Assembly (NCBI RefSeq): GCF_002198095.1 | Contig: NZ_NHMK01000031.1 | Span: 1 to 64,000, forward strand | Direction of reading: 5' to 3' | Length of the DNA stretch: 64,000 nt | Source: Deinococcus indicus | GTDB lineage: Bacteria > Deinococcota > Deinococci > Deinococcales > Deinococcaceae | In this document: positions 47,242 through 54,249 of the stretch, piece after piece | Layout: each line of letters begins with the position of its first letter | Numbering within the stretch: the first letter of the stretch is position 1 | The notes under the pieces: generated by a model | Told to the model about the DNA's origin: nothing | The model's database searches: none | Seen by the model: the letters and a program-made list of their open reading frames with translations, nothing else | Position numbers and translations under genes: made by a program

Positions 47242-47805
47242 ATGCCCGCCCTGATCCTGCTGACCTCCTACCTGCTGGGTTCGCTGGTGTCGGGCGTGCT
47301 GTACTCGCGCGCGCGCGGCGCGGACATCCGCGGACGCGACCTGCCCGGCGCGAGCGGCACGTACCGGCAGTACGGCGCGGCCGCCGCCGCCCTGGTGACG
47401 GGCGGGGACCTGCTGCGCGGCGCGCTGGCCGCCCTGCTGGCCCAGTGGGCCGCGCCGGACCTGGGCTGGCTGGCGGCGCTGGGCGTGGTGCTGGGCCACT
47501 GCTACCCGGTGTTCTTCCGCTTCCGGGGCGGGGCGGGCATCGTGCCGCTGATCGGCGTGCTGCTGGTCACGGCGCCCCTGACGCTGCTGCTGACGCTGGG
47601 CGTGGCGGCGCTGGTGATTCCCGCGTACCGCGCCTGGGGGCAGCGCCGGGTGGGACTGAACGCGGTGCCGTTCGCGGCGGCGGTGGCCGTGCCGCTGGGC
47701 ATGCTGTTCGCCGCGCGGTACGGGGGCCTGCCGGAACTGCTGGCGGGCGGGGCGGTCATGGCGGCCCGCAGCCTGCACCTGCTGCGGCGCGGAGGCGCGG
47801 CGTGA
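47242..47805 (+). CDS. Divergent PlsY-like glycerol-3-phosphate acyltransferase
   Basis: 187 residues with about five transmembrane helices. Overall order matches PlsY: LLGSLVSGVLYSRARG.., then GASGTYRQYG, GDLLRG, and GHCYPVFFRFRGGAGIVPLIG. However, two catalytic motifs differ from the usual GSGNxGATN (here LPGASGTYRQYG) and GHxxPxFxxFKGGKGV (here FRGGAGI), so it may be a changed-function paralogue. TACAAT (47227-47232) lies 9 nt before the ATG. Its stop overlaps the GTG of the next gene. Confidence 0.75.
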   Translation: MPALILLTSYLLGSLVSGVLYSRARGADIRGRDLPGASGTYRQYGAAAAALVTGGDLLRGALAALLAQWAAPDLGWLAALGVVLGHCYPVFFRFRGGAGIVPLIGVLLVTAPLTLLLTLGVAALVIPAYRAWGQRRVGLNAVPFAAAVAVPLGMLFAARYGGLPELLAGGAVMAARSLHLLRRGGAA

Positions 47806-49937
47806 CGCGCCCCATCCGGCGGCCCGCCGGGCCGTTGCTGGCGCGGGGCGCGGCGCTGCTGGCGTCGGGCCTGCTGACGCTGGCCCAGGCCGGCGCCGTC
47901 CTGGAGGACCGCACCCTGCGCGCCGAGGACGGCCCCCGCCTGCTGTGGTCGCGGACCTTGCCGCCCGGCCTGGGCAACCTGACCGGTCCGCTGGAGGTCG
48001 GCGCGACCGTGTACCTGGGCGTCGGGCCGGTCGTGTACGCCTTCGGGCCGGGCGGCGCGGTGCAGGGCCGCGCGGACCTGCCGGGACCCGTCACGTCCCT
48101 GGACGCCTCCGGGGGCGTGGTGCGCGTCACCACGCAGCTCGGCAGCGTGAACGAACGCTTCACGCTGGACAGCGCCGGCGGCCTGCTCAGCGTGCAGGAA
48201 CGCGTGGTCTTCCCACCGGACCCGGACGTGACCGGCTGGCTGGCCCGCGCCGCCGACAGCGTGCCGCCCGCCGACCTGGAACGCGCGGCCGCGCAGGACC
48301 CCCTCAATCCCTTCCTGGCGTTGCGGCAGGCGCAGGCGGCGCGCGGCGACGACTACGCCGCCCTGAGCGCCGTGCGCCGCGCCCTGAACGTCAGCATGCC
48401 GTTCCCGGCCTGGGTGCAGCTGGCCGCCCGCCTGGACGGCGCGGGCTTCCCGTCGGCGGCGGACCTGGCGCTCGACCGGGCCCGCCGGGACGCCGCCGCG
48501 CGCGGCCTGGACCCGGACGTGCCGATCTCGCGCGCGGCGCTGGGCGCGTACGGCAATCCCAGCGGGTACGTGGGCACGCTGCTCGAACAGAACCGTCTGG
48601 CGCGGGCCGCCACCTGGATGACGTACCTGCGGGACCTGCACCCCCGCTTTCAGGGCGGCGCGGCGCTGTACACCCGCTACGCCCGCATCCTGGACGAGCA
48701 GGGCCGCGAGGGCGAGGCCGAGGAGTGGCGGCAGTTCACGCGGTCCCTGAGCAGCGGCACCCTGTACAACCTGGGACCCGAGGGCCTGGACCGCGTGCGG
48801 GGCGCGGGGCGACTGGCGGCGCTGGCGCTGCTGCTGACCCTGACGGCCGCGCTGCTGACCCTCGCGGCGCGCGCGTGGTCCGCGCAGTGGGAGGACACCC
48901 GCGCGCTGGGCGGCCGCTACCGCTCGTGGGTGCGTCACCCGCTGTCCCGCGCCCGGCGGGTGTTCGTGGGGTACACCTCGCCCAGCGAACGCCTGATGCT
49001 GACGCTGCTGGGCGCGGCGCTGCTGGGCACGCTGGGCGGCCTGCACTGGGCGGCGCACGCCGGCGCGGCCCAGCAGTCCCCGGCCCTGAGCGGCGGCACG
49101 TACGGGGGCGGGTGGGGCAACGCGCAACTGGCGGACCTGACCCTGCGGCCGGGACCGGACGCGGCGCTGCTGACCGGGCTGGCCGCGCAGCTCGACGGGC
49201 AGGACGGCCTCGCGCGGAGCCTGTACACCCGCGCGCTGCCGGACGCCTGCGCCCGCAACAACCTGGGTGTGATCGCGCAGGCGCGCGGCGACGAACCGCA
49301 GGCGCGCGACCTGTACCGCGCCGCCCTGTCGACCCGCCCGGACCTGAGCGCGGCGGCGTTCAACCTGGGCCTGAACCCCGGCGCGGCGTCCCTGGAGTTC
49401 CAGCGGACCAACCGGCCCGGCGAGCCGCGCCTGTGCTACCCGGACCAGCGCAGCGTGACGCGGGCCGTGACCGGCGACCTGAGCGTGACGCTGCGCGCCG
49501 CGCTGTCCAGCCCGGCGGCGCTGCTCACGGACCCGGCGGTGGGGCGGCGGGTGGCGCTGGGCCTGCTGGGGTCGGCGGTCCTGACCGGGCTGCTGGCACT
49601 GTCGCTGCTGTTGCCGCGCACGCCGCTGCCGCCGCGCCTGTCGCGCCCGGCGGGGTTCCGGCTGCTGGCGCTGGCGCTGCCCGGTTCGTCGCTGATCGAC
49701 AGTCCGTGGGGCGGGATCCTGCTGCTCGCCTGGGGCGGCGCGGTGGCCGGACTGGCGCCCGCGACCGGCCTGACCGGGTTCCCGACCCTGCCGGAGTTGA
49801 CGCGCGGCGGCGCGCAGGCGGCCCTGACGGGCCTGCTGGTGTTCACGTACGTCGTGAACACCCTGGCGTTCGTGGCAGCCGAGGTGCGGCACGCGCGCCG
49901 GCTGCGGCGGGACGTGGCCGACACGGGCCGCAGCTGA
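47802..49937 (+). CDS. Large membrane protein with TPR-like and beta-rich regions
   Basis: 711 residues, no named family. A signal peptide or anchor (about 10-30) is followed by a beta-rich stretch resembling propeller or PQQ-type repeats (ATVYLGVGPVVYAFGPGGAVQGRADLPGPVTSLDA), helical repeats (DPLNPFLALRQAQAARGDDYAALSAVRRAL), two transmembrane helices around residues 330-350 and 400-420, a further TPR-like region (DGLARSLYTRALPDACARNNLGVIAQARGDEPQARDLYRAAL) and C-terminal membrane helices. The GTG start overlaps the PlsY-like stop with GGAGG upstream, so the two are coupled. The stop overlaps repeat fragment I. Confidence 0.7.
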   Translation: MTRPIRRPAGPLLARGAALLASGLLTLAQAGAVLEDRTLRAEDGPRLLWSRTLPPGLGNLTGPLEVGATVYLGVGPVVYAFGPGGAVQGRADLPGPVTSLDASGGVVRVTTQLGSVNERFTLDSAGGLLSVQERVVFPPDPDVTGWLARAADSVPPADLERAAAQDPLNPFLALRQAQAARGDDYAALSAVRRALNVSMPFPAWVQLAARLDGAGFPSAADLALDRARRDAAARGLDPDVPISRAALGAYGNPSGYVGTLLEQNRLARAATWMTYLRDLHPRFQGGAALYTRYARILDEQGREGEAEEWRQFTRSLSSGTLYNLGPEGLDRVRGAGRLAALALLLTLTAALLTLAARAWSAQWEDTRALGGRYRSWVRHPLSRARRVFVGYTSPSERLMLTLLGAALLGTLGGLHWAAHAGAAQQSPALSGGTYGGGWGNAQLADLTLRPGPDAALLTGLAAQLDGQDGLARSLYTRALPDACARNNLGVIAQARGDEPQARDLYRAALSTRPDLSAAAFNLGLNPGAASLEFQRTNRPGEPRLCYPDQRSVTRAVTGDLSVTLRAALSSPAALLTDPAVGRRVALGLLGSAVLTGLLALSLLLPRTPLPPRLSRPAGFRLLALALPGSSLIDSPWGGILLLAWGGAVAGLAPATGLTGFPTLPELTRGGAQAALTGLLVFTYVVNTLAFVAAEVRHARRLRRDVADTGRS

Positions 49938-49962
49938 CACGGACTTCGATTGAACCGGGCCG
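49937..49962 (+). repeat. Stop-codon-associated repeat, fragment I
   Basis: Only the left end remains: ACACGGACTTCGATTGAACCGGGC, starting on the A of the TGA at 49935-49937. The rest has been lost or replaced. Confidence 0.65.
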
Positions 49963-50022
49963 CGCGGGGCGCCTGCATCCGGTCGTACAGCCGGGCGCGC
50001 GCGGGCCTGTTAGGGTGCGCGC

Positions 50023-50589
50023 ATGAAGCTGGTGGTGGGTGTTTCCGGTGGAAGCGGCATTCCGTACGCGCACGCGGTCCTGCGCGCCCTGCACGACCTG
50101 AACGTGGAGTCGCACCTGATCGTGTCCAGCGGCGCCAAGCGGGTCATGACGGCCGAGGGGAGCGGGCCGCAGCTGCCGGACCTGACGGCGCTGGCCCGGC
50201 ACGTGCATGACGACCGGGATCTCGCGGCGGGCGTGGCGAGCGGGTCGTTCCGCACGGACGGCATGCTGATCGTTCCGTGCAGCGCGGGCACGCTGGCGAA
50301 GGTCGCGCACGGCTTTGCCGACAACCTGCTGGCGCGCGCGGCGCACGTGACCCTCAAGGAACGCCGGCCGCTGGTGCTGGTGCTGCGCGAGGACCCGCTG
50401 CCGCGCCCGGCGCTGCTGAACATGCTCGCCGCGCACGACGCGGGCGCGACCGTCATGACCGCCAGCGCGGGCTTCTACCACGCGCCGCGCAGCGTGGACG
50501 AGCTGCTGCACTTCGTGACGGCGCGGGTCCTCGATCAGTTCGGGCTGGACGTGCCGGGCTTCCAGCGCTGGCGGGAGGACGGAGCGTGA
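50023..50589 (+). CDS. ubiX: Flavin prenyltransferase UbiX
   Basis: 188 residues. It prenylates FMN to give the cofactor of UbiD-type decarboxylases. Signatures are MKLVVGVSGGSGIPYAHAVLRAL (flavin-binding), MLIVPCSAGTLAKVAHGFADNLLARAAHVTLKERRPLVLVLREDPL and TVMTASAGFYHAPRSVDELLHFV. The start is supported by TGTTAGGGT (hexamer 50011-50016), 6 nt before the ATG. No ubiD is in the window. Repeat copy F begins on its stop codon. Confidence 0.94.
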   Translation: MKLVVGVSGGSGIPYAHAVLRALHDLNVESHLIVSSGAKRVMTAEGSGPQLPDLTALARHVHDDRDLAAGVASGSFRTDGMLIVPCSAGTLAKVAHGFADNLLARAAHVTLKERRPLVLVLREDPLPRPALLNMLAAHDAGATVMTASAGFYHAPRSVDELLHFVTARVLDQFGLDVPGFQRWREDGA

Positions 50590-50745
50590 TACGGATTCCG
50601 TTTGTTTCGCCGACAATCCGGAACCGCACCGGATTGCCGGCTCCACGTCCGGAACCCGTTCTTCTCCTTCTCTGCGGGGCAGCTCTACGAGTCGCATCCG
50701 CTCGGATTGAACGGGCTTTGCAGCCCATTCAATCGGAGTCCGTAT
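50589..50745 (-). repeat. Stop-codon-associated repeat, copy F (157 bp)
   Basis: Full-length long version in reverse orientation: the right end ATACGGATTCCG begins on the A of the ubiX TGA, and the left end ...CGGAGTCCGTAT runs into the ispD start, supplying a GGAG and the AT of its ATG. Very similar to copy B, including the extra central block. Confidence 0.88.
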
Positions 50746-51415
50746 GAGGGGGAAGCCCGTGAAGGTCGCGGCGCTGATCCCGGCGGCCGGGTCCGGCACG
50801 CGCCTGGGCCTGGGTCCCAAGGCGTTCGTGCCGGTCGAGGGGCGCACGCTGCTGGGCCGCTCGGCCGCCGCGCTCGCCCCGCACGTGCACGAGGTCCTGA
50901 TCGCGCTGCCGGCCGGGCTGACCCTGCCGGACGACGTGCCGGGCCGCGCGGTGGTGGGCGGCGACACCCGGCAGGCGAGCGTGCTGGCGTTGCTGCGCGC
51001 CACGGACGCCGACGTGGTGCTGATTCACGACGCCGCGCGGCCCTTCCTGCCCTCGCGCGTGATCCGTGACCTGCTGGCCGCCGTGCAGGACACGGGGGCG
51101 GCGACCGCCGCGATGCCCGTGGCCGACACGCTGGTGCGCGCCGACCCGGCGGGCGACTGGGGAACCCTGACGCCCCGCGAGGGCCTGTGGGCCGTGCAGA
51201 CCCCGCAGGCCTTCCGCCGCGCGGCCCTGATCGCCGCGCACGAGGCGGCGCTGGCCGACGGTCACGCCGCCACCGACGACGCCGGCCTGATCGCCCGCGC
51301 GGGGCAGCCGGTGGCGCTGGTGCCGGGCGACGCGCGGCTGCTGAAGGTCACGACGCCCGGCGACCTGCTGATCGCGCAGGCCCTGGCCCGCGTGTGGGAT
51401 GCTGGGGCGTCATGA
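50744..51415 (+). CDS. ispD: 2-C-methyl-D-erythritol 4-phosphate cytidylyltransferase IspD
   Basis: 223 residues. It couples CTP to MEP in the non-mevalonate isoprenoid pathway. The N-terminal nucleotide-binding loop ALIPAAGSGTRLGLGPKAFVPV, VLIHDAARPFLP, and WAVQTPQAF with ATDDAGLI are typical. Two starts are possible: ATG 50744, whose GGAG and first two bases come from repeat copy F, or GTG 50759 (MKVAALIP) with GAGGGGGAA upstream. It overlaps ispE by 4 bp (ATGA). Confidence 0.94.
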   Translation: MRGKPVKVAALIPAAGSGTRLGLGPKAFVPVEGRTLLGRSAAALAPHVHEVLIALPAGLTLPDDVPGRAVVGGDTRQASVLALLRATDADVVLIHDAARPFLPSRVIRDLLAAVQDTGAATAAMPVADTLVRADPAGDWGTLTPREGLWAVQTPQAFRRAALIAAHEAALADGHAATDDAGLIARAGQPVALVPGDARLLKVTTPGDLLIAQALARVWDAGAS

Positions 51416-52269
51416 GCCACGCTCCCGCCGACCCCGCCCCCCACGTCACGTACTTCGCGCCGGCGAAGGTGAACCTGGGCCTGAGTGTCCGTGACCTGCG
51501 CGCCGACGGGTACCACGAACTGCACTCGCTGATGGTCCCGCTGAACGTCGGGGACGACCTGGACATCGCCCCGGCCGGCACGCTGAGCCTGCGCGTGCAG
51601 GGCGCGGACCTGCCGGCCGACGAGGGCAACCTGGTGTTCCGCGCCGCCCGCGCGTACCTGGACGCCGCCGGAGTGGACGGCGGGGCGGCCATCACGCTGC
51701 ACAAGCGCCTGCCGCTGGCGTCCGGGCTGGGGGGCGGCAGCAGCGACGCCGCGACCACCCTGATGGCCCTGGCGCGGCTGTACCCGGCGCGCGTGGACCT
51801 GCCGGGGCTGGCCCTGACACTCGGCGCGGACGTGCCGTTCTTCCTGCTGGGCCGCGCAGCCGTGGCGTCCGGTGTGGGCGAGATCCTGGCGCCGCTGCCG
51901 GTGCCGCCCGTGTCGCTGGTGCTGGTGAATCCCGGTGTGGAGGTCAGCGCCCGCGACGCCTACGCCTGGCTGGACGCCGAGGAGGCCTTCACGCCCGCGC
52001 TGGACGTCGAGGCGATCCTGGCCGCCCTGACGAACGGCCGCCCCGTTCCGTACCTGAACGCCCTGCAGGGCCCGGTCGCCGCGCGCCACGCGCCCATCCG
52101 CGAGGCGCTGGGGGCGCTGGAGGCGGCCGGGCTGCACTCGCCCCTGATGAGCGGTTCGGGCAGCACCTGCCTGGGACTGGCCCGCGACGACGCCCACGCG
52201 CACGACGCCGCGCAGACCCTGGCCCGGCAGTTCCCGCACTGGTGGGTGCAGGCCACCCGCACGCTGTAA
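51412..52269 (+). CDS. ispE: 4-diphosphocytidyl-2-C-methyl-D-erythritol kinase IspE
   Basis: 285 residues of the GHMP kinase family, the step after IspD in the MEP pathway. FAPAKVNLGLSVRDLRADGYHELHSLMVPL (motif 1), LPLASGLGGGSSDAATTLMAL (ATP loop) and SPLMSGSGSTCLGLA (motif 3) are all present. The start overlaps the ispD stop (ATGA), indicating translational coupling. The longer in-frame extension through ispD is not used. Confidence 0.95.
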   Translation: MSHAPADPAPHVTYFAPAKVNLGLSVRDLRADGYHELHSLMVPLNVGDDLDIAPAGTLSLRVQGADLPADEGNLVFRAARAYLDAAGVDGGAAITLHKRLPLASGLGGGSSDAATTLMALARLYPARVDLPGLALTLGADVPFFLLGRAAVASGVGEILAPLPVPPVSLVLVNPGVEVSARDAYAWLDAEEAFTPALDVEAILAALTNGRPVPYLNALQGPVAARHAPIREALGALEAAGLHSPLMSGSGSTCLGLARDDAHAHDAAQTLARQFPHWWVQATRTL

Positions 52270-52313
52270 CGCCGGAGTGCGCGGCCGGGACGTGAGGCGC
52301 AGGGGCCTCTCCC

Positions 52314-53489
52314 CTACCCCCGGCCGCCCGCCGCCTTCCCGGTCGGGGCGCGGTGGCGCAGCAGGTCGTACAGCAGGGCGCCCAGGAACACGGCGGCGCC
52401 CAGCCCGAACACGCCGGGCACGCCCGCCAGTTGCCACGCCACGCCGCCCAGGACGGGACCGGCGGCGTAACCGAGCGCCTCGACGGCCATGACGGTCCCC
52501 CACGCGGCGGCCCGCTGCCCTTCCGGGAGGGTCCGGGCGACCAGACCGTTCCAGCCGGTGATGAACGCTCCGTACCCGGCGCCCAGCAGCGCGCCCAGCA
52601 GCGCGCCCAGCAGCGGCAGCAGGGTGGTCACGCCGGGCGCGGCGGCCAGCGCGAAGGTGCCGGCCAGCAGCAGCAGGCCCGGCAGCAGCGCGCGGCGCGG
52701 GTCGCCCCGGTCGGCGCGGCGGCCGATCAGCCACACGCTCAGGCCGAAGGTGGTCAGGGCGACCGCACCGCCCGGCAGCAGGTCGCGCACGGTCAGGTCC
52801 AGGCGGTCGAGCAGCGGGTACAGGACGGTGCTCAGCAGGGCCGGGGCGAGCGTCTGCACGAACGCGGCGGGCAGCAGGCCCGCGACGGGCCGCCAGTCGC
52901 GCCACAGCGGCGCGGTCCGCTCCGGGGCGGGCAGCCGCACCCGCAGCAGGCTCAGGGCCAGCAGCGCCGTCAGGAGTTGCGTGACCAGCAGCGCCGTCCA
53001 GGTCAGGTCCGGCCAGCCTTTCATGAGCGGCCCGACCACCAGCGCGCCGGTCAGGATGGCGGGCGCCACGCTCAGGTTGCTGACGGTCAGGGCGCGGGCG
53101 GTGCGGCCCGGCACGGCCAGCGCCTGCGAGGCGCTCATGACGCCCGGCCACAGCGCCGCGTACCCCACGCCCCACGCGGCGCATACCAGCACGCCGCTCA
53201 GGGCGTGCGGGGCGTGGCGGGCCAGCAGCAGCGCCGCGAGGCCCAGCAGCGGGCCGGGCAGCAGTGCGGCGCCCAGGCCCCAGCGGCCGATCAGCAGCCC
53301 GGCCGGTCCCTTGGCGAGCGCGTCCGCCAGGTAGTGCGCGCCGGCCATCGCGCCGATCGCGGCGGCGCTCAGCGGCAGCGCCGGGCCACTGACCGGCAGG
53401 GCCGACACGAAGAACCCGGTGCGGACAGTCTCACACAGGGTCAGCAGCGTCAGGAGCCGCAGCATGGTCAGGGGCCGCAGCCACAACAC
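52314..53489 (-). CDS. Major facilitator superfamily transporter
   Basis: 391 residues with about 12 transmembrane helices and very high Leu/Ala content. The MFS loop motif appears as GLLIGRWGLGAALLPGPLLGL after helix 2, with a second-half counterpart VWLIGRRADRGDPRRALLPGLLL. Substrate unknown; the fold suggests drug or sugar efflux. The GTG at 53489 lies 7 nt after TACAAT (53497-53502), an exact leaderless fit; the ATG eight codons later is less likely. Confidence 0.85.
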   Translation of the reverse strand: MLWLRPLTMLRLLTLLTLCETVRTGFFVSALPVSGPALPLSAAAIGAMAGAHYLADALAKGPAGLLIGRWGLGAALLPGPLLGLAALLLARHAPHALSGVLVCAAWGVGYAALWPGVMSASQALAVPGRTARALTVSNLSVAPAILTGALVVGPLMKGWPDLTWTALLVTQLLTALLALSLLRVRLPAPERTAPLWRDWRPVAGLLPAAFVQTLAPALLSTVLYPLLDRLDLTVRDLLPGGAVALTTFGLSVWLIGRRADRGDPRRALLPGLLLLAGTFALAAAPGVTTLLPLLGALLGALLGAGYGAFITGWNGLVARTLPEGQRAAAWGTVMAVEALGYAAGPVLGGVAWQLAGVPGVFGLGAAVFLGALLYDLLRHRAPTGKAAGGRG

Positions 53490-53708
53490 AGCGCCGATTG
53501 TACGGCCCGCCGGCCGGCCACCCCCCCAGGTGGGGGCAGCGGGGGTCTGAAGGTCGCGGGTGGTAAGTGACCCGTAAGGACGCCGGCCGTACGGTGCCGG
53601 TCAGAGCCCCGGACGTCCGGCCCGGCGCCTGTTCCCACCCGATCCTTTCACCGATCCGGCTGTCCTGAACGCTGCCGGCGTTCACGTCCGGCCCTCAGGA
53701 GTGCGCCC

Positions 53709-54077
53709 ATGACCCTTCACGATCCCGTGCTCAGCCTTCACGCGGCGCTGCTGACGCCGACCACGTCCTTTCCGGCGCTGCTGCACGAACCCGAACGGCA
53801 CACCCTGCCGGACGGGGAACTGCTGGTGTTCCGGTTCTCGAACGGGTACGGCGCGGCCGTCACCTGCCCGGCCAGACCGGACGCCCGACTGGATTTCTGC
53901 GTGCTGGACTGCACGTTGCCGGTACCGCAGCCGTGTTTCGACACGCCGGTCAGCGGGCAGTTCCTGAGCGGCCTGACCCACGCCGGCACCCAGGGGCTGC
54001 TGATGCTGACCGAGCGCCTGCCGGTCCACCCGCGCCGCGCCGCCGCGAACGCCGCCCTGCTGCACGAAGAATTCTGA
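53709..54077 (+). CDS. Hypothetical protein
   Basis: 122 residues, soluble, no recognised family (contains LPDGELLVFRFSNGYGAAVTCP and LDFCVLDCTLPVPQPCF). AGGAG lies 8 nt before the ATG. It stands alone: a hairpin follows, and the divergent MFS gene lies 219 bp upstream with no other feature in the gap. Confidence 0.6.
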   Translation: MTLHDPVLSLHAALLTPTTSFPALLHEPERHTLPDGELLVFRFSNGYGAAVTCPARPDARLDFCVLDCTLPVPQPCFDTPVSGQFLSGLTHAGTQGLLMLTERLPVHPRRAAANAALLHEEF

Positions 54078-54109
54078 CCCGGCGGGCCGCTGAGCCCGGC
54101 CCTGATACC

Positions 54110-54145
54110 AACCCGCCCCGGCCGTTCCGGGAGCGGGTTTCTGCA
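54110..54145 (+). terminator. Terminator after the 122-residue hypothetical gene
   Basis: An imperfect GC-rich hairpin AACCCGC...CCGG / CCGG...GCGGGTT followed by TTTCTGC, 32 nt past the stop codon. Confidence 0.55.
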
Positions 54146-54249
54146 CGTCGCGGCGGCAGGGCCGGGCGCTATGCTTCACGGATCAGAGGCAGACAGAGCA
54201 GGCAGCAGACACCGCCCCGGCACGGGCGCGGGTGTCAGGGGAGCGCAAC

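Noticed and set aside
46329..47801. In-frame extension upstream of the 711-residue membrane protein
   Set aside because: The frame is open through the antisense of the MoeB-like gene and in another frame of the PlsY-like gene; the GTG at 47802 with GGAGG is the sensible start.
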